Source of the DNA: Timaviella obliquedivisa GSE-PSE-MK23-08B
Lineage (GTDB): Bacteria > Cyanobacteriota > Cyanobacteriia > Elainellales > Elainellaceae
Direction of reading: 5' to 3'
Length of the DNA stretch: 64,000 nucleotides
Assembly: GCA_019358855.1 (NCBI GenBank)
Contig: JAHHII010000004.1
Coordinates: 1-64,000, forward strand
Positions 34,428 to 44,116 of the stretch are shown here, piece after piece (position 1 is the stretch's first letter; every line of letters starts with the position of its first letter). The position numbers were made by a program, and so were the translations under genes. The notes under the pieces were generated by a model, which searched no databases, was not told where the DNA came from, and saw nothing but the letters and a program-made list of their open reading frames with translations.

Positions 34428-36137
34428 GTGCCAAATCCTGCGATCGTCGTCTTGAATCAACAGAGTGTTTCTCTAGCCCACCGAATTAAAGCTGTTCTGC
34501 CCCATGCAGTTATTTATGGCTTGTGCGATCGCACCACCGAGGTTGATATCAGCTTTACCCAATTTGGTGAAACCCTGCGCGAACTATTTACTCACGGCAC
34601 ACCGATTATTGGCATTTGCGCCGCCGGAATCTTAATTCGTACCTTAGCGCCTCTACTCTCCGACAAACGACAAGAACCGACCGTTTTAGCCGTTGCCGAA
34701 GATGGTAGTGCCGTTGTTCCTCTGTTAGGAGGACTGCACGGAGTAAATGATTTAGCGCGTCAAATAGCTGTTGTTTTTGACGTATCTCCAGCTATTACTA
34801 CTACAGGTGATATTCGGTTTCGGACTGCGTTACTAGATCCACCTCAAGGATATCATCTTGCTAATCCTGATCAGGCTAAATCATTTATCTCGGATCTGTT
34901 GTCTGGAGCAAGCGTAAAGATAGAAGGAATAGCACCTTGGTTGAGTAATAGTCACTTGCCGATCGCCAGTGATGGATCGTTAACAATACAAGTCACAGAG
35001 CGATCGCTGCTACCGTCCTCCAACTGTTTAATTTACCATCCGAAAACTATAGCGATCGCCCTTAATAACGCCCTTAGCCCAGATCCCGAAATTGCGATCG
35101 CCTTCATTCGTCAAAAGCTGATAGAACTTAGTCTTTCTCCGACTGCGATCGCTGCCATTTTTGCCCTCGAACTTGATGCCGGACACCCTGGAATCGCCGC
35201 GATCGCTCAAGCATTTAACGTTTCTACCCGCTTTTTTCAACCGGATCAGCCCGCCTGGACAGTCGAAACGGTAGCGATGACAGCGGTCGGGGCATCAGGT
35301 CAACTCGTCTTGAATGAGGCGGAATGCGCGATCGCCCTCGCACCTCTACCGCTCAATGTGAACGCGATCGGACGAGCACAGGGACGACTGGCGATCGTCG
35401 GGACAGGGCCCGGCAGCGCTGAGTGGATGTCGCCGCAGGTAAAAGAATTGTTGAAGTCTGCGACCGATTGGGTCGGATATAGCACGTATCTCAACTTGGT
35501 GGAACCCTTACGACAAGGACAGCAGCGCCATGAGTCCGACAATCGGGTGGAGTTAGACCGGGCGCGGCAGGCATTGGATTTGGCAGCAGAAGGGCGATCG
35601 GTGGCGTTAATTTCATCCGGTGATCCAGGCATTTACGCGATGGCAACAGCAGTTTTTGAAGTGATTGAACAAGACGCGAAACCAGAATGGCAGCGGTTAG
35701 AGATTCAGGTTGCTCCCGGCATTTCGGCAATGCAAGCGGCGGCGGCACAAGTGGGCGCACCGATTGGGCATGACTTCTGTACTATTTCCTTATCCGACAT
35801 TTTGAAGCCCTGGGCAGTCATTGAACAACGCATTCTAGCTGCTGCTCAAGCCGATTTAGTGATTGCTTTTTACAACCCTATTTCCAGCCAACGAACTTGG
35901 CAATTGGCAAAAGCAAAAGAACTGCTGTTACAAGTGCGATCGCACCAAACTCCAGTCATTTTGGCGCGTAACTTGGGTAGATCGAAACAGGCGATCGTCG
36001 TCACTACGCTCGATCAATTTCAGCCTGAAACTGCGGATATGCGAACCATTATTCTAATAGGTTCAAGCAAAACCCGAATCATTCAACGCCCCTACGGAAA
36101 AGTTTGGGTCTACACGCCTCGCTGGTATGAAGGTTAA
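34428..36137 (+). CDS. cobJ: CbiG-CobJ fusion: precorrin-3B C17-methyltransferase
   Basis: This 569-residue protein joins two steps of cobalamin ring synthesis. Residues 1-320 are CbiG-like (GICAAGILIRTLAPLLSDK, then AVVPLLGGLHGVNDLAR, and a C-terminal lobe starting near KTIAIALNN). Residues 325-569 are an SAM-dependent tetrapyrrole methylase of the CobJ/CbiH type (RLAIVGTGPGSAEWMSP, SSGDPGIYAMA, AFYNPIS). The combination supports C17 methylation and ring contraction. The start is GTG 34428. This fusion is common in cyanobacteria, as far as I recall. Confidence 0.9.
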   Translation: MPNPAIVVLNQQSVSLAHRIKAVLPHAVIYGLCDRTTEVDISFTQFGETLRELFTHGTPIIGICAAGILIRTLAPLLSDKRQEPTVLAVAEDGSAVVPLLGGLHGVNDLARQIAVVFDVSPAITTTGDIRFRTALLDPPQGYHLANPDQAKSFISDLLSGASVKIEGIAPWLSNSHLPIASDGSLTIQVTERSLLPSSNCLIYHPKTIAIALNNALSPDPEIAIAFIRQKLIELSLSPTAIAAIFALELDAGHPGIAAIAQAFNVSTRFFQPDQPAWTVETVAMTAVGASGQLVLNEAECAIALAPLPLNVNAIGRAQGRLAIVGTGPGSAEWMSPQVKELLKSATDWVGYSTYLNLVEPLRQGQQRHESDNRVELDRARQALDLAAEGRSVALISSGDPGIYAMATAVFEVIEQDAKPEWQRLEIQVAPGISAMQAAAAQVGAPIGHDFCTISLSDILKPWAVIEQRILAAAQADLVIAFYNPISSQRTWQLAKAKELLLQVRSHQTPVILARNLGRSKQAIVVTTLDQFQPETADMRTIILIGSSKTRIIQRPYGKVWVYTPRWYEG

Positions 36138-36222
36138 GATTTAGTCGTTCAAGTGTACTATAATTTCAAGCAGATTCGCTTTGAGGCAAAATAGAGATAC
36201 GAGGCAAGAGTAGAGATATCCA

Positions 36223-37362
36223 ATGGATTATTCCACCATGAGCCAGCGACCTTATTCCATTCCCCAAACCGATCCGCCGCTTTCTCCGCGAGAAACGCTG
36301 CCCACCATGTATGACTTGCCCAGCGAAGACCCGGAGGAACCTGGTTTGCCCGACGAATTTCACGATCTTCAGCCCCAGTTATTAAGCGCAACGCTACGTC
36401 TGCAAAATTACGCTAAAGACCAAATCTTTACAGGCACAGATTTAAACCTGTACTACGATGTCCATCATCCTTTGTGGCATAAGCGCCCCGACTGGTTTCT
36501 GGCTTTGGGTGTGCCACGGCTTTACGATGGAAAAGATTTGCGGGCTAGCTATGTGGTTTGGCAGGAAGGGGTTAATCCTTTCGTAGTAGTGGAATTGCTA
36601 TCGCCTGGAACCGAGGATGAAGATTTAGGCAGATTTGCTGAATCAAATGCTGATATACCATTAGGCGAATCCATCCCCGCGCCTGACTCCAGCCCCGCGC
36701 CGTCAAATGGGCAATCGACTAAAGCTGTTCCGCCTGGAAAATGGCAGGTCTATGAACAGATTTTACGGATTCCTTACTATGTCGTCTTTAGCCGATACAA
36801 CAATCGCGTCCGAGCATTTCGTCTCGTGGGCGGTCACTATCAAGAGCAAAATCTTGACACCAGCAATCCTCGCGTCTGGATTCCCGAACTAGATTTAGGT
36901 TTAGGCTTATGGGAAGGTGAGTTCGACGGCATTGAGCGATCGTGGCTGCGCTGGTACGATACTGATGGAAACTGGGTTTTAACAGAAGCAGAGCATCAGC
37001 AACAGCGAGCAGAACGCCAACGCCAACGGGCAATTCAAGAGCGACAACGGGCGGAGCAAGAGCAACAACGGGCAGAACAACAACGACAAAGGGCAGAGCA
37101 AGAGCAACAACGGGCAGAACAACAACAACAAAGGGCAGAGCAAGAGCAACAACGGGCAGAACAACAACGACAAAGGGCAGAGCAAGAGCAACAACGGGCA
37201 GAACAACAACGACAAAGGGCAGAGCAAGAGCAACAACGGGCAGATACAGCAGAAGATCAACTGAGGCAGGTGGTGATGAATTTGTTGCAAGCAAACTTAT
37301 CAGTCGCTCAGGTGGCGAATATGACTGGGCTGACTGAGGATCAAGTCAGACAGATGGGTTGA
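36223..37362 (+). CDS. Uma2-family (DUF820) protein with long RAEQ coiled coil
   Basis: The 379-residue protein has an N-terminal PD-(D/E)XK-like Uma2 domain (about 45-235: RPDWFLALGVPRL, VVVELLSPGTEDEDLG). About 85 residues of nearly perfect QRAEQEQQ repeats follow (about 258-340), forming a charged single-helix or coiled coil. It closes with a short helical tail (VMNLLQANLSVAQVANMTGL then TEDQVRQMG) that looks like a small HTH or oligomerisation motif. Uma2 proteins are very numerous in cyanobacteria and their role is unknown. Its stop overlaps the ATG of bioF. Confidence 0.8.
   Translation: MDYSTMSQRPYSIPQTDPPLSPRETLPTMYDLPSEDPEEPGLPDEFHDLQPQLLSATLRLQNYAKDQIFTGTDLNLYYDVHHPLWHKRPDWFLALGVPRLYDGKDLRASYVVWQEGVNPFVVVELLSPGTEDEDLGRFAESNADIPLGESIPAPDSSPAPSNGQSTKAVPPGKWQVYEQILRIPYYVVFSRYNNRVRAFRLVGGHYQEQNLDTSNPRVWIPELDLGLGLWEGEFDGIERSWLRWYDTDGNWVLTEAEHQQQRAERQRQRAIQERQRAEQEQQRAEQQRQRAEQEQQRAEQQQQRAEQEQQRAEQQRQRAEQEQQRAEQQRQRAEQEQQRADTAEDQLRQVVMNLLQANLSVAQVANMTGLTEDQVRQMG
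37000..37245 (+). repeat. Internal DNA repeats coding the RAEQ coiled coil
   Basis: Tandem units of about 21 and 42 bases built on GGGCAGAGCAAGAGCAACAA and GGGCAGAACAACAACGACAA are nearly identical at the DNA level, which suggests recent expansion by slippage or unequal exchange. Confidence 0.8.
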
Positions 37363-38525
37363 TGATGGCTGTCGATAAGTTTGCGTTTATGCACCAAGCT
37401 CTCGAAAAACGATCGCCCACTCAACGACGATCGCTGCAACCACTCATCCCTCAAGATGCTGTGCATATATTGCAGGAGGGGCGATCGCTCCTTAACTTTA
37501 GTAATAATGATTATTTAGGTTTATCTAAACATCCAATCTTAATCCAAACGGCTCAGGAATATATCAGTCAATATGGAACGGGTGCAACTGCCTCTCGGTT
37601 AGTAACAGGAACTTACGATATTCATGAGCAAGTTGAGCAACAGTTAGCGATGGCTTGTGGACGCGAAGCCTCACTGTTGCTCAATTCTGGATTTCAGGCA
37701 AATTCAACGATTCTACCTCTGTTGGTCGATCGCCAGTCGTTGGTATTATGCGATCGGCTAGTTCATAATAGTATTCTTCAAGGGGTTCTTTCTAGTAAAG
37801 CTAGACTTGTCCGCTACCATCATAATGACTTGCACCATCTAGAAAAATTGCTTCAACAAGCTCATCAAAAAACATATAGCCGAATCCTAATTGCTTCTGA
37901 AACAATTTTTAGTATGGACGGTGATATCAGCGATATAGAGGAACTAATTCGACTTGCAAAAGAATACAACGCTATCCTTTATATTGACGATGCCCACGCT
38001 GTTGGCGTGATGGGAATAAATGGCATGGGTTTAGCTAGTCATCGTTCTGATATTGATGTGGTCATTGGCACGTTTGGTAAGGCGTTCGGATCAGCAGGAG
38101 CTTATGTTACTTGCTCCCATGTTATTCGGGATTATTTAATTAACTTTTGTCCTGGATTTATCTATACAACGGGTTTGCCGCCCGGAACGGTAGGCGCGAT
38201 CGCCGCTGCTCTCACTCTCATTCCTACGTTGAATTTAGAACGTCAACACCTCGCTCAAATCGCTGTATCTCTGCGATCGCAATTACAGCAAATCGGTTAC
38301 GACACTGGAAATTCTTGCTCCCACATTATTCCGCTAATACTTGGTGATGAGGCAAAAACCCTGAGACTAGCGCAATGGCTCAAAGAACACGGAATGCTAG
38401 CGATCGCCATTCGTCCGCCCACTGTTGCCCCCGGAACAGCACGAATTCGGTTGGCATTATCAAGCGCTCACACCACGATCCAGATCAATGATTTAATTAA
38501 TTGCCTGAAATTGTTTGAAGGATGA
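37362..38525 (+). CDS. bioF: 8-amino-7-oxononanoate synthase, BioF
   Basis: This 387-residue PLP enzyme condenses pimeloyl-ACP with alanine, the first ring-assembly step of biotin synthesis. Typical blocks are LNFSNNDYLGLSKHP, GTGATASRLVTG, YIDDAHAVGVMG and the Schiff-base lysine in GTFGKAFGSAGAY. Its ATG overlaps the TGA of the Uma2 gene, and its own TGA overlaps the start of the next gene, so the cluster is translationally coupled. Confidence 0.95.
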   Translation: MMAVDKFAFMHQALEKRSPTQRRSLQPLIPQDAVHILQEGRSLLNFSNNDYLGLSKHPILIQTAQEYISQYGTGATASRLVTGTYDIHEQVEQQLAMACGREASLLLNSGFQANSTILPLLVDRQSLVLCDRLVHNSILQGVLSSKARLVRYHHNDLHHLEKLLQQAHQKTYSRILIASETIFSMDGDISDIEELIRLAKEYNAILYIDDAHAVGVMGINGMGLASHRSDIDVVIGTFGKAFGSAGAYVTCSHVIRDYLINFCPGFIYTTGLPPGTVGAIAAALTLIPTLNLERQHLAQIAVSLRSQLQQIGYDTGNSCSHIIPLILGDEAKTLRLAQWLKEHGMLAIAIRPPTVAPGTARIRLALSSAHTTIQINDLINCLKLFEG

Positions 38526-39208
38526 GGATGCCGACCACTATTATTGCGTATCATGGTTGGGGGTTTGACCAGACTTGCTGGCAGCCGTGGAAAGATTTAT
38601 TGGCTCAACGAGGAGAAGATTTACTGATAAGCGATCGCGGCTATTTTAATTCTCCAGCCTTGCCCATTGCTGCTAATACAAACCATAGAACCATTCTTTT
38701 CGTGCATTCTTATGGGCTACATCTCTGTCCTTCTGAACAACTCCACCGTGCAGATTTATTAGTCGTTTTTAGCAGTTTCCTTTCCTTCCATCCTCAATTA
38801 GAGGCAAAAAAAAGGCGATCGCTGTTGATGCTTTCTCAGATGATGACTCAGTTTAAAGCTAATCCTCAAACTGTTCTAGAGGCATTCAGAACGAAGTGTT
38901 ATCATCCTGTTTTGTGGGAGCGATCGCCTGATTCTAGCAAGGCTATTAATTCTGAATTACTACTGCATGATCTGGAGAGTTTAAGTGCTTGTTTGTTAGA
39001 TGTTTCTCTTTTGAAGAAAATTCCCAAAATTCTAATTTTGCATGGTGTTCAAGACCGAATAGTTTCAGTTGAAAAAGGGCGAGAACTTTCTGCACATCTG
39101 CCCGATAATAGTCAATACATTGAAATTGAACAGGCGGGACACGGTTTGCCATTTACCCATATTGATGTCTGTTGGTCATGGCTTTGTCGAAGGTTGGGCG
39201 CAGAATGA
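38522..39208 (+). CDS. Alpha/beta hydrolase, probable pimeloyl-ACP methyl ester esterase
   Basis: The 228-residue alpha/beta hydrolase has nucleophile Ser63 in LFVHSYGLHLC. The acid is probably the Asp of HGVQDRIVS and the base His the one in QAGHGLPF. It sits between bioF and bioC, where the enzyme that removes the methyl group added by BioC is expected. It is not clearly BioH or BioG; BioK and other non-orthologous replacements are known in cyanobacteria. An ATGA overlap links it to both neighbours. The function is inferred from context and triad. Confidence 0.72.
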   Translation: MRMPTTIIAYHGWGFDQTCWQPWKDLLAQRGEDLLISDRGYFNSPALPIAANTNHRTILFVHSYGLHLCPSEQLHRADLLVVFSSFLSFHPQLEAKKRRSLLMLSQMMTQFKANPQTVLEAFRTKCYHPVLWERSPDSSKAINSELLLHDLESLSACLLDVSLLKKIPKILILHGVQDRIVSVEKGRELSAHLPDNSQYIEIEQAGHGLPFTHIDVCWSWLCRRLGAE

Positions 39209-40002
39209 ACGATAAGTCTGAGAAACTGAAAATTGCCCAAAGTTTTGGACAAGCGGCATTAACGTACCATGCTGAAGCATCGTTACAAAAAAACTGCGCG
39301 ACAAAACTTTTAGCTCTGCTGGAATCATGGGAAGTGCCTTCAGGAGTGTTGTTAGAGATAGGTTGCGGAACAGGTTTTTTAACTCAGGAATTGTGCGATC
39401 GCTTCCCTAATCACCCGTTCCAAGTCACTGATCTCTCAGCCGAGATGTTGCACTTTTGCCAAGCCCATTTACAGATCGCACCCGATCGCGCTCCAGTCTC
39501 GTTTCGGCAGATGGATGGTGAAACGCTAGAGGGTAATGAACGCTATGGATTAATTGTGGCGAATTTTGTCATTCAGTGGTTTAAGCATCCTGTAGAAAGT
39601 TTATTAGGTTGGCTAGAACGATTGAAGCCTACTGGAATTCTATGCTTAGCATTTCCAACTTGTGATTCTTTTCCAGAGTGGCGGCAGGCTTGTGAATCTC
39701 TCCAAATTCCGTTCACGGCAAATTCACTACCCAATTCTCAGTTTTTAATACAAGCGTTATCTAAGGTGTCCCAAGATTCATATTTGCAAGAGGAGATATT
39801 CTGTACAACACATCGGAACGCGAGTGATTTTTTTAGAGGGCTAAAATCTATAGGAGCTAGCGTGAATACTTCAAAACAAAAGTCATCTGTCGTTGAGATG
39901 AAGAAGTTGATTCGATATTGGGATGGTAACGTTAATAAAATGGGAGAAAATAATGTTTTACAAGTTCATCATCATGTCGCTTTTTTGTTGATTCAACGAT
40001 AA
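39205..40002 (+). CDS. bioC: Malonyl-ACP O-methyltransferase, BioC
   Basis: This 265-residue class I SAM methyltransferase has SAM motif I LEIGCGTGFLT (from about residue 50). The N-terminus KLKIAQSFGQAALTYHAEA and the LIVANFVIQWFKHP region are typical of BioC. It masks malonyl-ACP as a methyl ester so that fatty-acid synthesis can make the pimeloyl chain. ATG 39205 overlaps the upstream TGA. Confidence 0.9.
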   Translation: MNDKSEKLKIAQSFGQAALTYHAEASLQKNCATKLLALLESWEVPSGVLLEIGCGTGFLTQELCDRFPNHPFQVTDLSAEMLHFCQAHLQIAPDRAPVSFRQMDGETLEGNERYGLIVANFVIQWFKHPVESLLGWLERLKPTGILCLAFPTCDSFPEWRQACESLQIPFTANSLPNSQFLIQALSKVSQDSYLQEEIFCTTHRNASDFFRGLKSIGASVNTSKQKSSVVEMKKLIRYWDGNVNKMGENNVLQVHHHVAFLLIQR

Positions 40003-40064
40003 ATTATTACATCTGTTTTTTAGTGAATAGGCGATCGCCCCTTGTAAAATTCTATCTCTCTCCT

Positions 40065-40682
40065 ATGCTCTTCCCTCCCCAATTTTTCATCACCGGAACC
40101 GACACTAACATCGGTAAAACCGTCGTCTCTGCTCTGCTCACTTTAGGTTTACGCTATGCCTACTGGAAGCCCGTCCAATCCGGTTTAACCCCCATCACCG
40201 ACACCGAATTTATCCGCTCTGCCACAGGCTTAGATGCCTCCTACTTTATACCAGAGCGCTACCGCCTTACCCAATCGCTCTCGCCCCACGCTGCCGCAAA
40301 AATTGATAGCGTTAAGATTGCCCTCAGCGATTTTCAACTCCCCGCAACCGACAAACCCGGCTTAATCGTCGAAGGCGCTGGCGGATTAATGGTGCCCCTG
40401 AATGATCAAGATTTAATGATTGATTTAATTCGATCGCTCAACCTACCTGTGTGTCTCGTCACCCGCAGTACGCTCGGCACAATTAACCACACGTTGATGT
40501 CGATCGCTACCCTCCAGCACGCTAAAATTCCAATTCTAGGTGTCATTATTAATGGGCAAAAGAATCAAAGTAATCGAGAGGCGATCGCCCATTATGGTAA
40601 AGTTCCCATACTTGCTGAACTAGAGCCACTTGTTACCATCACCCCCGCCACCCTCAAAGTAGCATTCCAGCAATTGTTTTAA
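40065..40682 (+). CDS. bioD: Dethiobiotin synthetase, BioD
   Basis: This 205-residue P-loop enzyme has GTDTNIGKTV at residues 11-20 (Lys18), WKPVQSG and VEGAGGLMVPL. It carboxylates and closes 7,8-diaminopelargonate using CO2 and ATP. ATG 40065 gives the normal N-terminus; an upstream GTG at 40023 would add 14 residues. It is the fourth gene of the cluster. Confidence 0.93.
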   Translation: MLFPPQFFITGTDTNIGKTVVSALLTLGLRYAYWKPVQSGLTPITDTEFIRSATGLDASYFIPERYRLTQSLSPHAAAKIDSVKIALSDFQLPATDKPGLIVEGAGGLMVPLNDQDLMIDLIRSLNLPVCLVTRSTLGTINHTLMSIATLQHAKIPILGVIINGQKNQSNREAIAHYGKVPILAELEPLVTITPATLKVAFQQLF

Positions 40683-40719
40683 AAATGCACAGAGCATACT
40701 CTCTACTATTCGTTTCTCT

Positions 40720-41997
40720 ATGTCTCATCCCAACATTTGGTATCCCTTCGCTCAAGCTAAAACCGAACTTGCTCCTATTAAAATTAAGTCGGCACAAGGC
40801 ATTTGGCTAGAGCTAGAAGATGGCTCTAAAATCATGGATTGTATTTCAAGCTGGTGGGTTAATTTGCACGGTCATGCTCACCCTAAAATTGCCGAAGCGA
40901 TTTACAAACAAGCGCAACAGTTAGAACACGTTATTTTTGCAGGATTTACCCACGATCCAGCAGAGCAATTAGCAGAGGCTTTAATCGCTAAATTACCTCC
41001 AGGTTTTAGCCGAGTTTTTTTTAGTGATAACGGCTCTACGGCGGTGGAAGTTGCGCTAAAAATGGCGTATCAATATTGGGTTAACCATAATCAAAAACGG
41101 CAGACTTTTCTTGCGTTTGAAGGCTCCTATCACGGTGATACCATAGGTGCGATGTCGGTGGGAGGGCGATCGCTGTTTTCGGATGTATATCGATCGCTGC
41201 TATTTGATGTTGAGTATCTGCCCTTTCCTGATACCTACTTTGGAGACACGCTAATTGAAGAAAAAGAAGAACGTATTTTAGAGCAACTTCGAGGAAAGAT
41301 AAATCACTCTCCAGAACAATATGCAGGAATAATTGTTGAACCGCTGGTGCAAGGTGCGGGCGGAATGCGGATGTGTAGACCTGAGTTTATTCAAAACCTT
41401 AGAAAAATTGCAGATGAATTTAACACTCTATTAATATTTGATGAAGTGATGGTGGGGTTTGGGCGAACAGGAGATTGGTTTGCTTGTCGGAAAGCCAATG
41501 TTACACCTGATATCATCTGTTTGTCTAAGGGTTTAACAGGCGGCACATTACCGCTATCAGTGACAGTTTGTTCTGAGAAAATTTATGATGCATTCTACAG
41601 CGATGATCCCTTAAAAGCTTTGTATCACGGGCATAGCTATACGGCGAATCCTTTAGGCTGTGCAGTGGCACTCGCTTCGATGGAATTACTGATCGAAAAT
41701 GAAACAGCTTTTCGCCAAATGGAACAACTGCACTGGACACACCTCCAGCCCTTGCTAGATCATCCTAAGCTAGAGCGTTTGCGAGTGATGGGAACTATTG
41801 CCGCGATCGATATTATTTCTGAGCAACCGGGATATTTAAACCCAATTTCGCTGCATATTCGGCAACAGGCGATCGCCCATAAACTCCTGCTGCGACCGCT
41901 TGGAAATGTCCTATACTTACTCCCGCCCTACTGCATTACCGCCGATGAATTGGCGCTTGCTTACCAGGGTATTACCGCCATTTTAGAAACGGTGTGA
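40720..41997 (+). CDS. bioA: Adenosylmethionine-8-amino-7-oxononanoate aminotransferase, BioA
   Basis: This 425-residue class III PLP aminotransferase has HPNIWYPFAQ at the N-terminus, ISSWWVNLHGHAHP, FEGSYHGDTIGAMS, FDEVMVGFGRTG and the PLP lysine in ICLSKGLTGGTLPL. It converts KAPA to DAPA with SAM as amino donor. It is complete and lies between bioD and bioB. Confidence 0.95.
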   Translation: MSHPNIWYPFAQAKTELAPIKIKSAQGIWLELEDGSKIMDCISSWWVNLHGHAHPKIAEAIYKQAQQLEHVIFAGFTHDPAEQLAEALIAKLPPGFSRVFFSDNGSTAVEVALKMAYQYWVNHNQKRQTFLAFEGSYHGDTIGAMSVGGRSLFSDVYRSLLFDVEYLPFPDTYFGDTLIEEKEERILEQLRGKINHSPEQYAGIIVEPLVQGAGGMRMCRPEFIQNLRKIADEFNTLLIFDEVMVGFGRTGDWFACRKANVTPDIICLSKGLTGGTLPLSVTVCSEKIYDAFYSDDPLKALYHGHSYTANPLGCAVALASMELLIENETAFRQMEQLHWTHLQPLLDHPKLERLRVMGTIAAIDIISEQPGYLNPISLHIRQQAIAHKLLLRPLGNVLYLLPPYCITADELALAYQGITAILETV

Positions 41998-42049
41998 AAC
42001 GGTATGATGTGTACCGACCTCTCCGCACAATCTCCTCAAACGATTCCCC

Positions 42050-43021
42050 ATGGCTGATATTCGTCACGACTGGACTACCGCAGAAATCCAAGACCTTCTG
42101 CACCAACCGCTTTTAGACTTGGTTTATCGCGCCCAAACTTTGCATCGGCAATATAGCGATCGCCAAATTCAGCTTGCTACATTGCTGAGTGTCAAAACTG
42201 GTGGGTGTGCTGAAAACTGCGCCTATTGTCCCCAGTCTGCCCACTACGAAACCACTGTCCAAAAGCAGCCGACTCTGCCCGTAGCGGAAGTTTTAGCGTC
42301 TGCGCAAAAAGCCAAGGATTTAGGAGCCAGCCGCTTTTGCATGGGCTGGGCATGGCGCGAAATTCGGGACGGCGAAGCGTTCGACCAAATGCTAGAGATG
42401 GTGCAAGGTGTCAAGAAGCTGGGTCTGGAGGCGTGCGTCACGGCGGGAATGCTGAATGAATCTCAGGCGCAACGGTTGGCAGCAGCAGGCTTGACGGCAT
42501 ACAACCATAATTTAGATACCAGCCCCGAAAACTACGACAATATTATTACCACACGCACCTATGGCGATCGTCTCCAAACCCTCGACCATGTGCGGCAATC
42601 AGGCGTTCAGGTCTGCTGTGGCGGCATTATTGGCTTGGGTGAAACCTGGGGCGATCGCGCTCAAATGCTGCAAGTTCTCGCTACCCTGCAACCCCATCCT
42701 GAAAGCGTTCCGATTAATGCCCTCGTTGCCGTTGCCGGAACGCCCCTAGCCGATCAGCCGCCCGTTGATCCGTTTGACTTGGTGCGAATGTGCGCCACTG
42801 CCCGTATCCTCATGCCCAAAGCGCGAGTAAGGTTGAGTGCAGGGCGATCGCGGTTATCGGATGAGGCACAAGTTCTTTGTTTTTTGGCAGGGGCAAACTC
42901 AATTTTTTACGGCGATAAGCTATTAACCACAGAAAATCCAGATCAAGATAGCGATCGCCAGCTTTTAGAAAAAATTGGAGCGTTAGAAGAGCGGACTCTA
43001 GCTTCTGGGTACTCTAAATAG
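42050..43021 (+). CDS. bioB: Biotin synthase, BioB
   Basis: This 323-residue radical-SAM enzyme inserts sulfur into dethiobiotin. The cluster motif is [15 protein letters not shown] with Cys53, Cys57 and Cys60. Further [2Fe-2S] ligands are expected at the cysteines in EACVTAG, QVCCGGI and the arginine in VRLSAGRS. It is complete and is the last gene of the biotin cluster. Confidence 0.95.
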   Translation: MADIRHDWTTAEIQDLLHQPLLDLVYRAQTLHRQYSDRQIQLATLLSVKTGGCAENCAYCPQSAHYETTVQKQPTLPVAEVLASAQKAKDLGASRFCMGWAWREIRDGEAFDQMLEMVQGVKKLGLEACVTAGMLNESQAQRLAAAGLTAYNHNLDTSPENYDNIITTRTYGDRLQTLDHVRQSGVQVCCGGIIGLGETWGDRAQMLQVLATLQPHPESVPINALVAVAGTPLADQPPVDPFDLVRMCATARILMPKARVRLSAGRSRLSDEAQVLCFLAGANSIFYGDKLLTTENPDQDSDRQLLEKIGALEERTLASGYSK

Positions 43022-43051
43022 TTACCTAATCGAGTCCAGCAATTCCTTCCT

Positions 43052-44095
43052 ATGGCACAAGATAATAGCTTGGCGAAAGCGCGTAATGTTGCTGCGCTCA
43101 GTGGGTTGAACGTATTTCGTGATTCTGTCGGGCGCAAGGATAAAAACGATTTCTATACCTTCACGCTCAATCGCAGCAGTAGCTTTACTCTGAACCTGTC
43201 TCAGTTGAAAAACAACGTTAATGTTGAGCTAATTCAAGCGGGTCAGACGCTTCTAAAATCTGCCAGATCTGGGAAGAAACCTGAGGCGATCGCCACCACT
43301 TTATCCGCCGGAACTTACCATATCCGGGTTTATCGCGGTCGTAACGACAGCAAATATCGTCTTCAATTAAGCGCATCGCCTATTGCCTCAGCAGTTGACT
43401 CTCCCTTATCTGATCCTAATCCGGTAGGAGGTAGCCTTGAGCCACCGCCTATTGTCCCCATTCCGCGTGTTCCCATTCCCCAATTGCTCTCAACCAGTGG
43501 ATCAGAAATCGGTTCCATTGACCCTACCACTGGTATCTTTTCGCCCTTAGCAAATATCAGCACCTCGTACAACGACATTGCCTCCGCTCCGAACGGTGGG
43601 CTGTTTGGGGTTTCATCTAATTCGCTCTACCAAATTGATCCAGCGACAGGTGGGTCATCCCGTGTTGGCAGTCTGGGCACCTTCATAAACATGAATTCTC
43701 TGGCGTTTACACCCTCTAACAACCTTTATGCAGCGGGTGGATCAGGGTTCTATTTCATTAATACTGCTACTGGGACAGCTTCACTCGTTGCCAACATTCC
43801 AGGCTTCAACAGTAGTGGCGATTTGCTTTACGATGATGCCTCCGGTCGATTTTTAGCCACCTCAAATGCTCCGTTCCCAACCAAAGATTCTCTGTACTCC
43901 ATCGGGCTAGGTGGTGATGCTACAGTGATTGGTAGCGTTGGGTTTGACAGCGTTTGGGGATTAGCGATCGCCAAGGGCACTCTGTACGGCTATACCTCCA
44001 ACCGTCTGCAAATTATCATCAATCCCACCACTGGCATGGGAAAATTCGATCGAATGGTTACTGGAACTGTCAATCAAATCTATGGAGCGACTTAA
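43052..44095 (+). CDS. PPC-domain plus beta-propeller-like protein
   Basis: This 347-residue protein's N-terminal 110 residues match the pre-peptidase C-terminal (PPC) fold of many cyanobacterial proteins (FRDSVGRKDKNDFYTFTLNR, then LSAGTYHIRVYRGRNDSKYR). A Pro-rich linker (PPPIVPIPRVPIPQL) leads to a domain of repeated blades (SEIGSIDPTTGIFSPLANIS, SLYQIDPATGGSSRVGSLGT) resembling DUF4394/NHL-like propellers. No signal peptide is visible at this start, although PPC proteins are usually exported. Function unknown. Confidence 0.7.
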   Translation: MAQDNSLAKARNVAALSGLNVFRDSVGRKDKNDFYTFTLNRSSSFTLNLSQLKNNVNVELIQAGQTLLKSARSGKKPEAIATTLSAGTYHIRVYRGRNDSKYRLQLSASPIASAVDSPLSDPNPVGGSLEPPPIVPIPRVPIPQLLSTSGSEIGSIDPTTGIFSPLANISTSYNDIASAPNGGLFGVSSNSLYQIDPATGGSSRVGSLGTFINMNSLAFTPSNNLYAAGGSGFYFINTATGTASLVANIPGFNSSGDLLYDDASGRFLATSNAPFPTKDSLYSIGLGGDATVIGSVGFDSVWGLAIAKGTLYGYTSNRLQIIINPTTGMGKFDRMVTGTVNQIYGAT

Positions 44096-44116
44096 TATAG
44101 ACGGTTCTACAGATAC

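Noticed and set aside
36980-37250. CRISPR array
   Set aside because: The repeats are contiguous, in frame and code for a coiled coil; there are no unique spacers. No other CRISPR-like array was seen in the window.
36788-37294. Long minus-strand frames rich in Leu/Val opposite the RAEQ repeats
   Set aside because: They are a by-product of the repetitive CAA/CAG-rich coding strand; the opposite strand of such repeats is open but meaningless.
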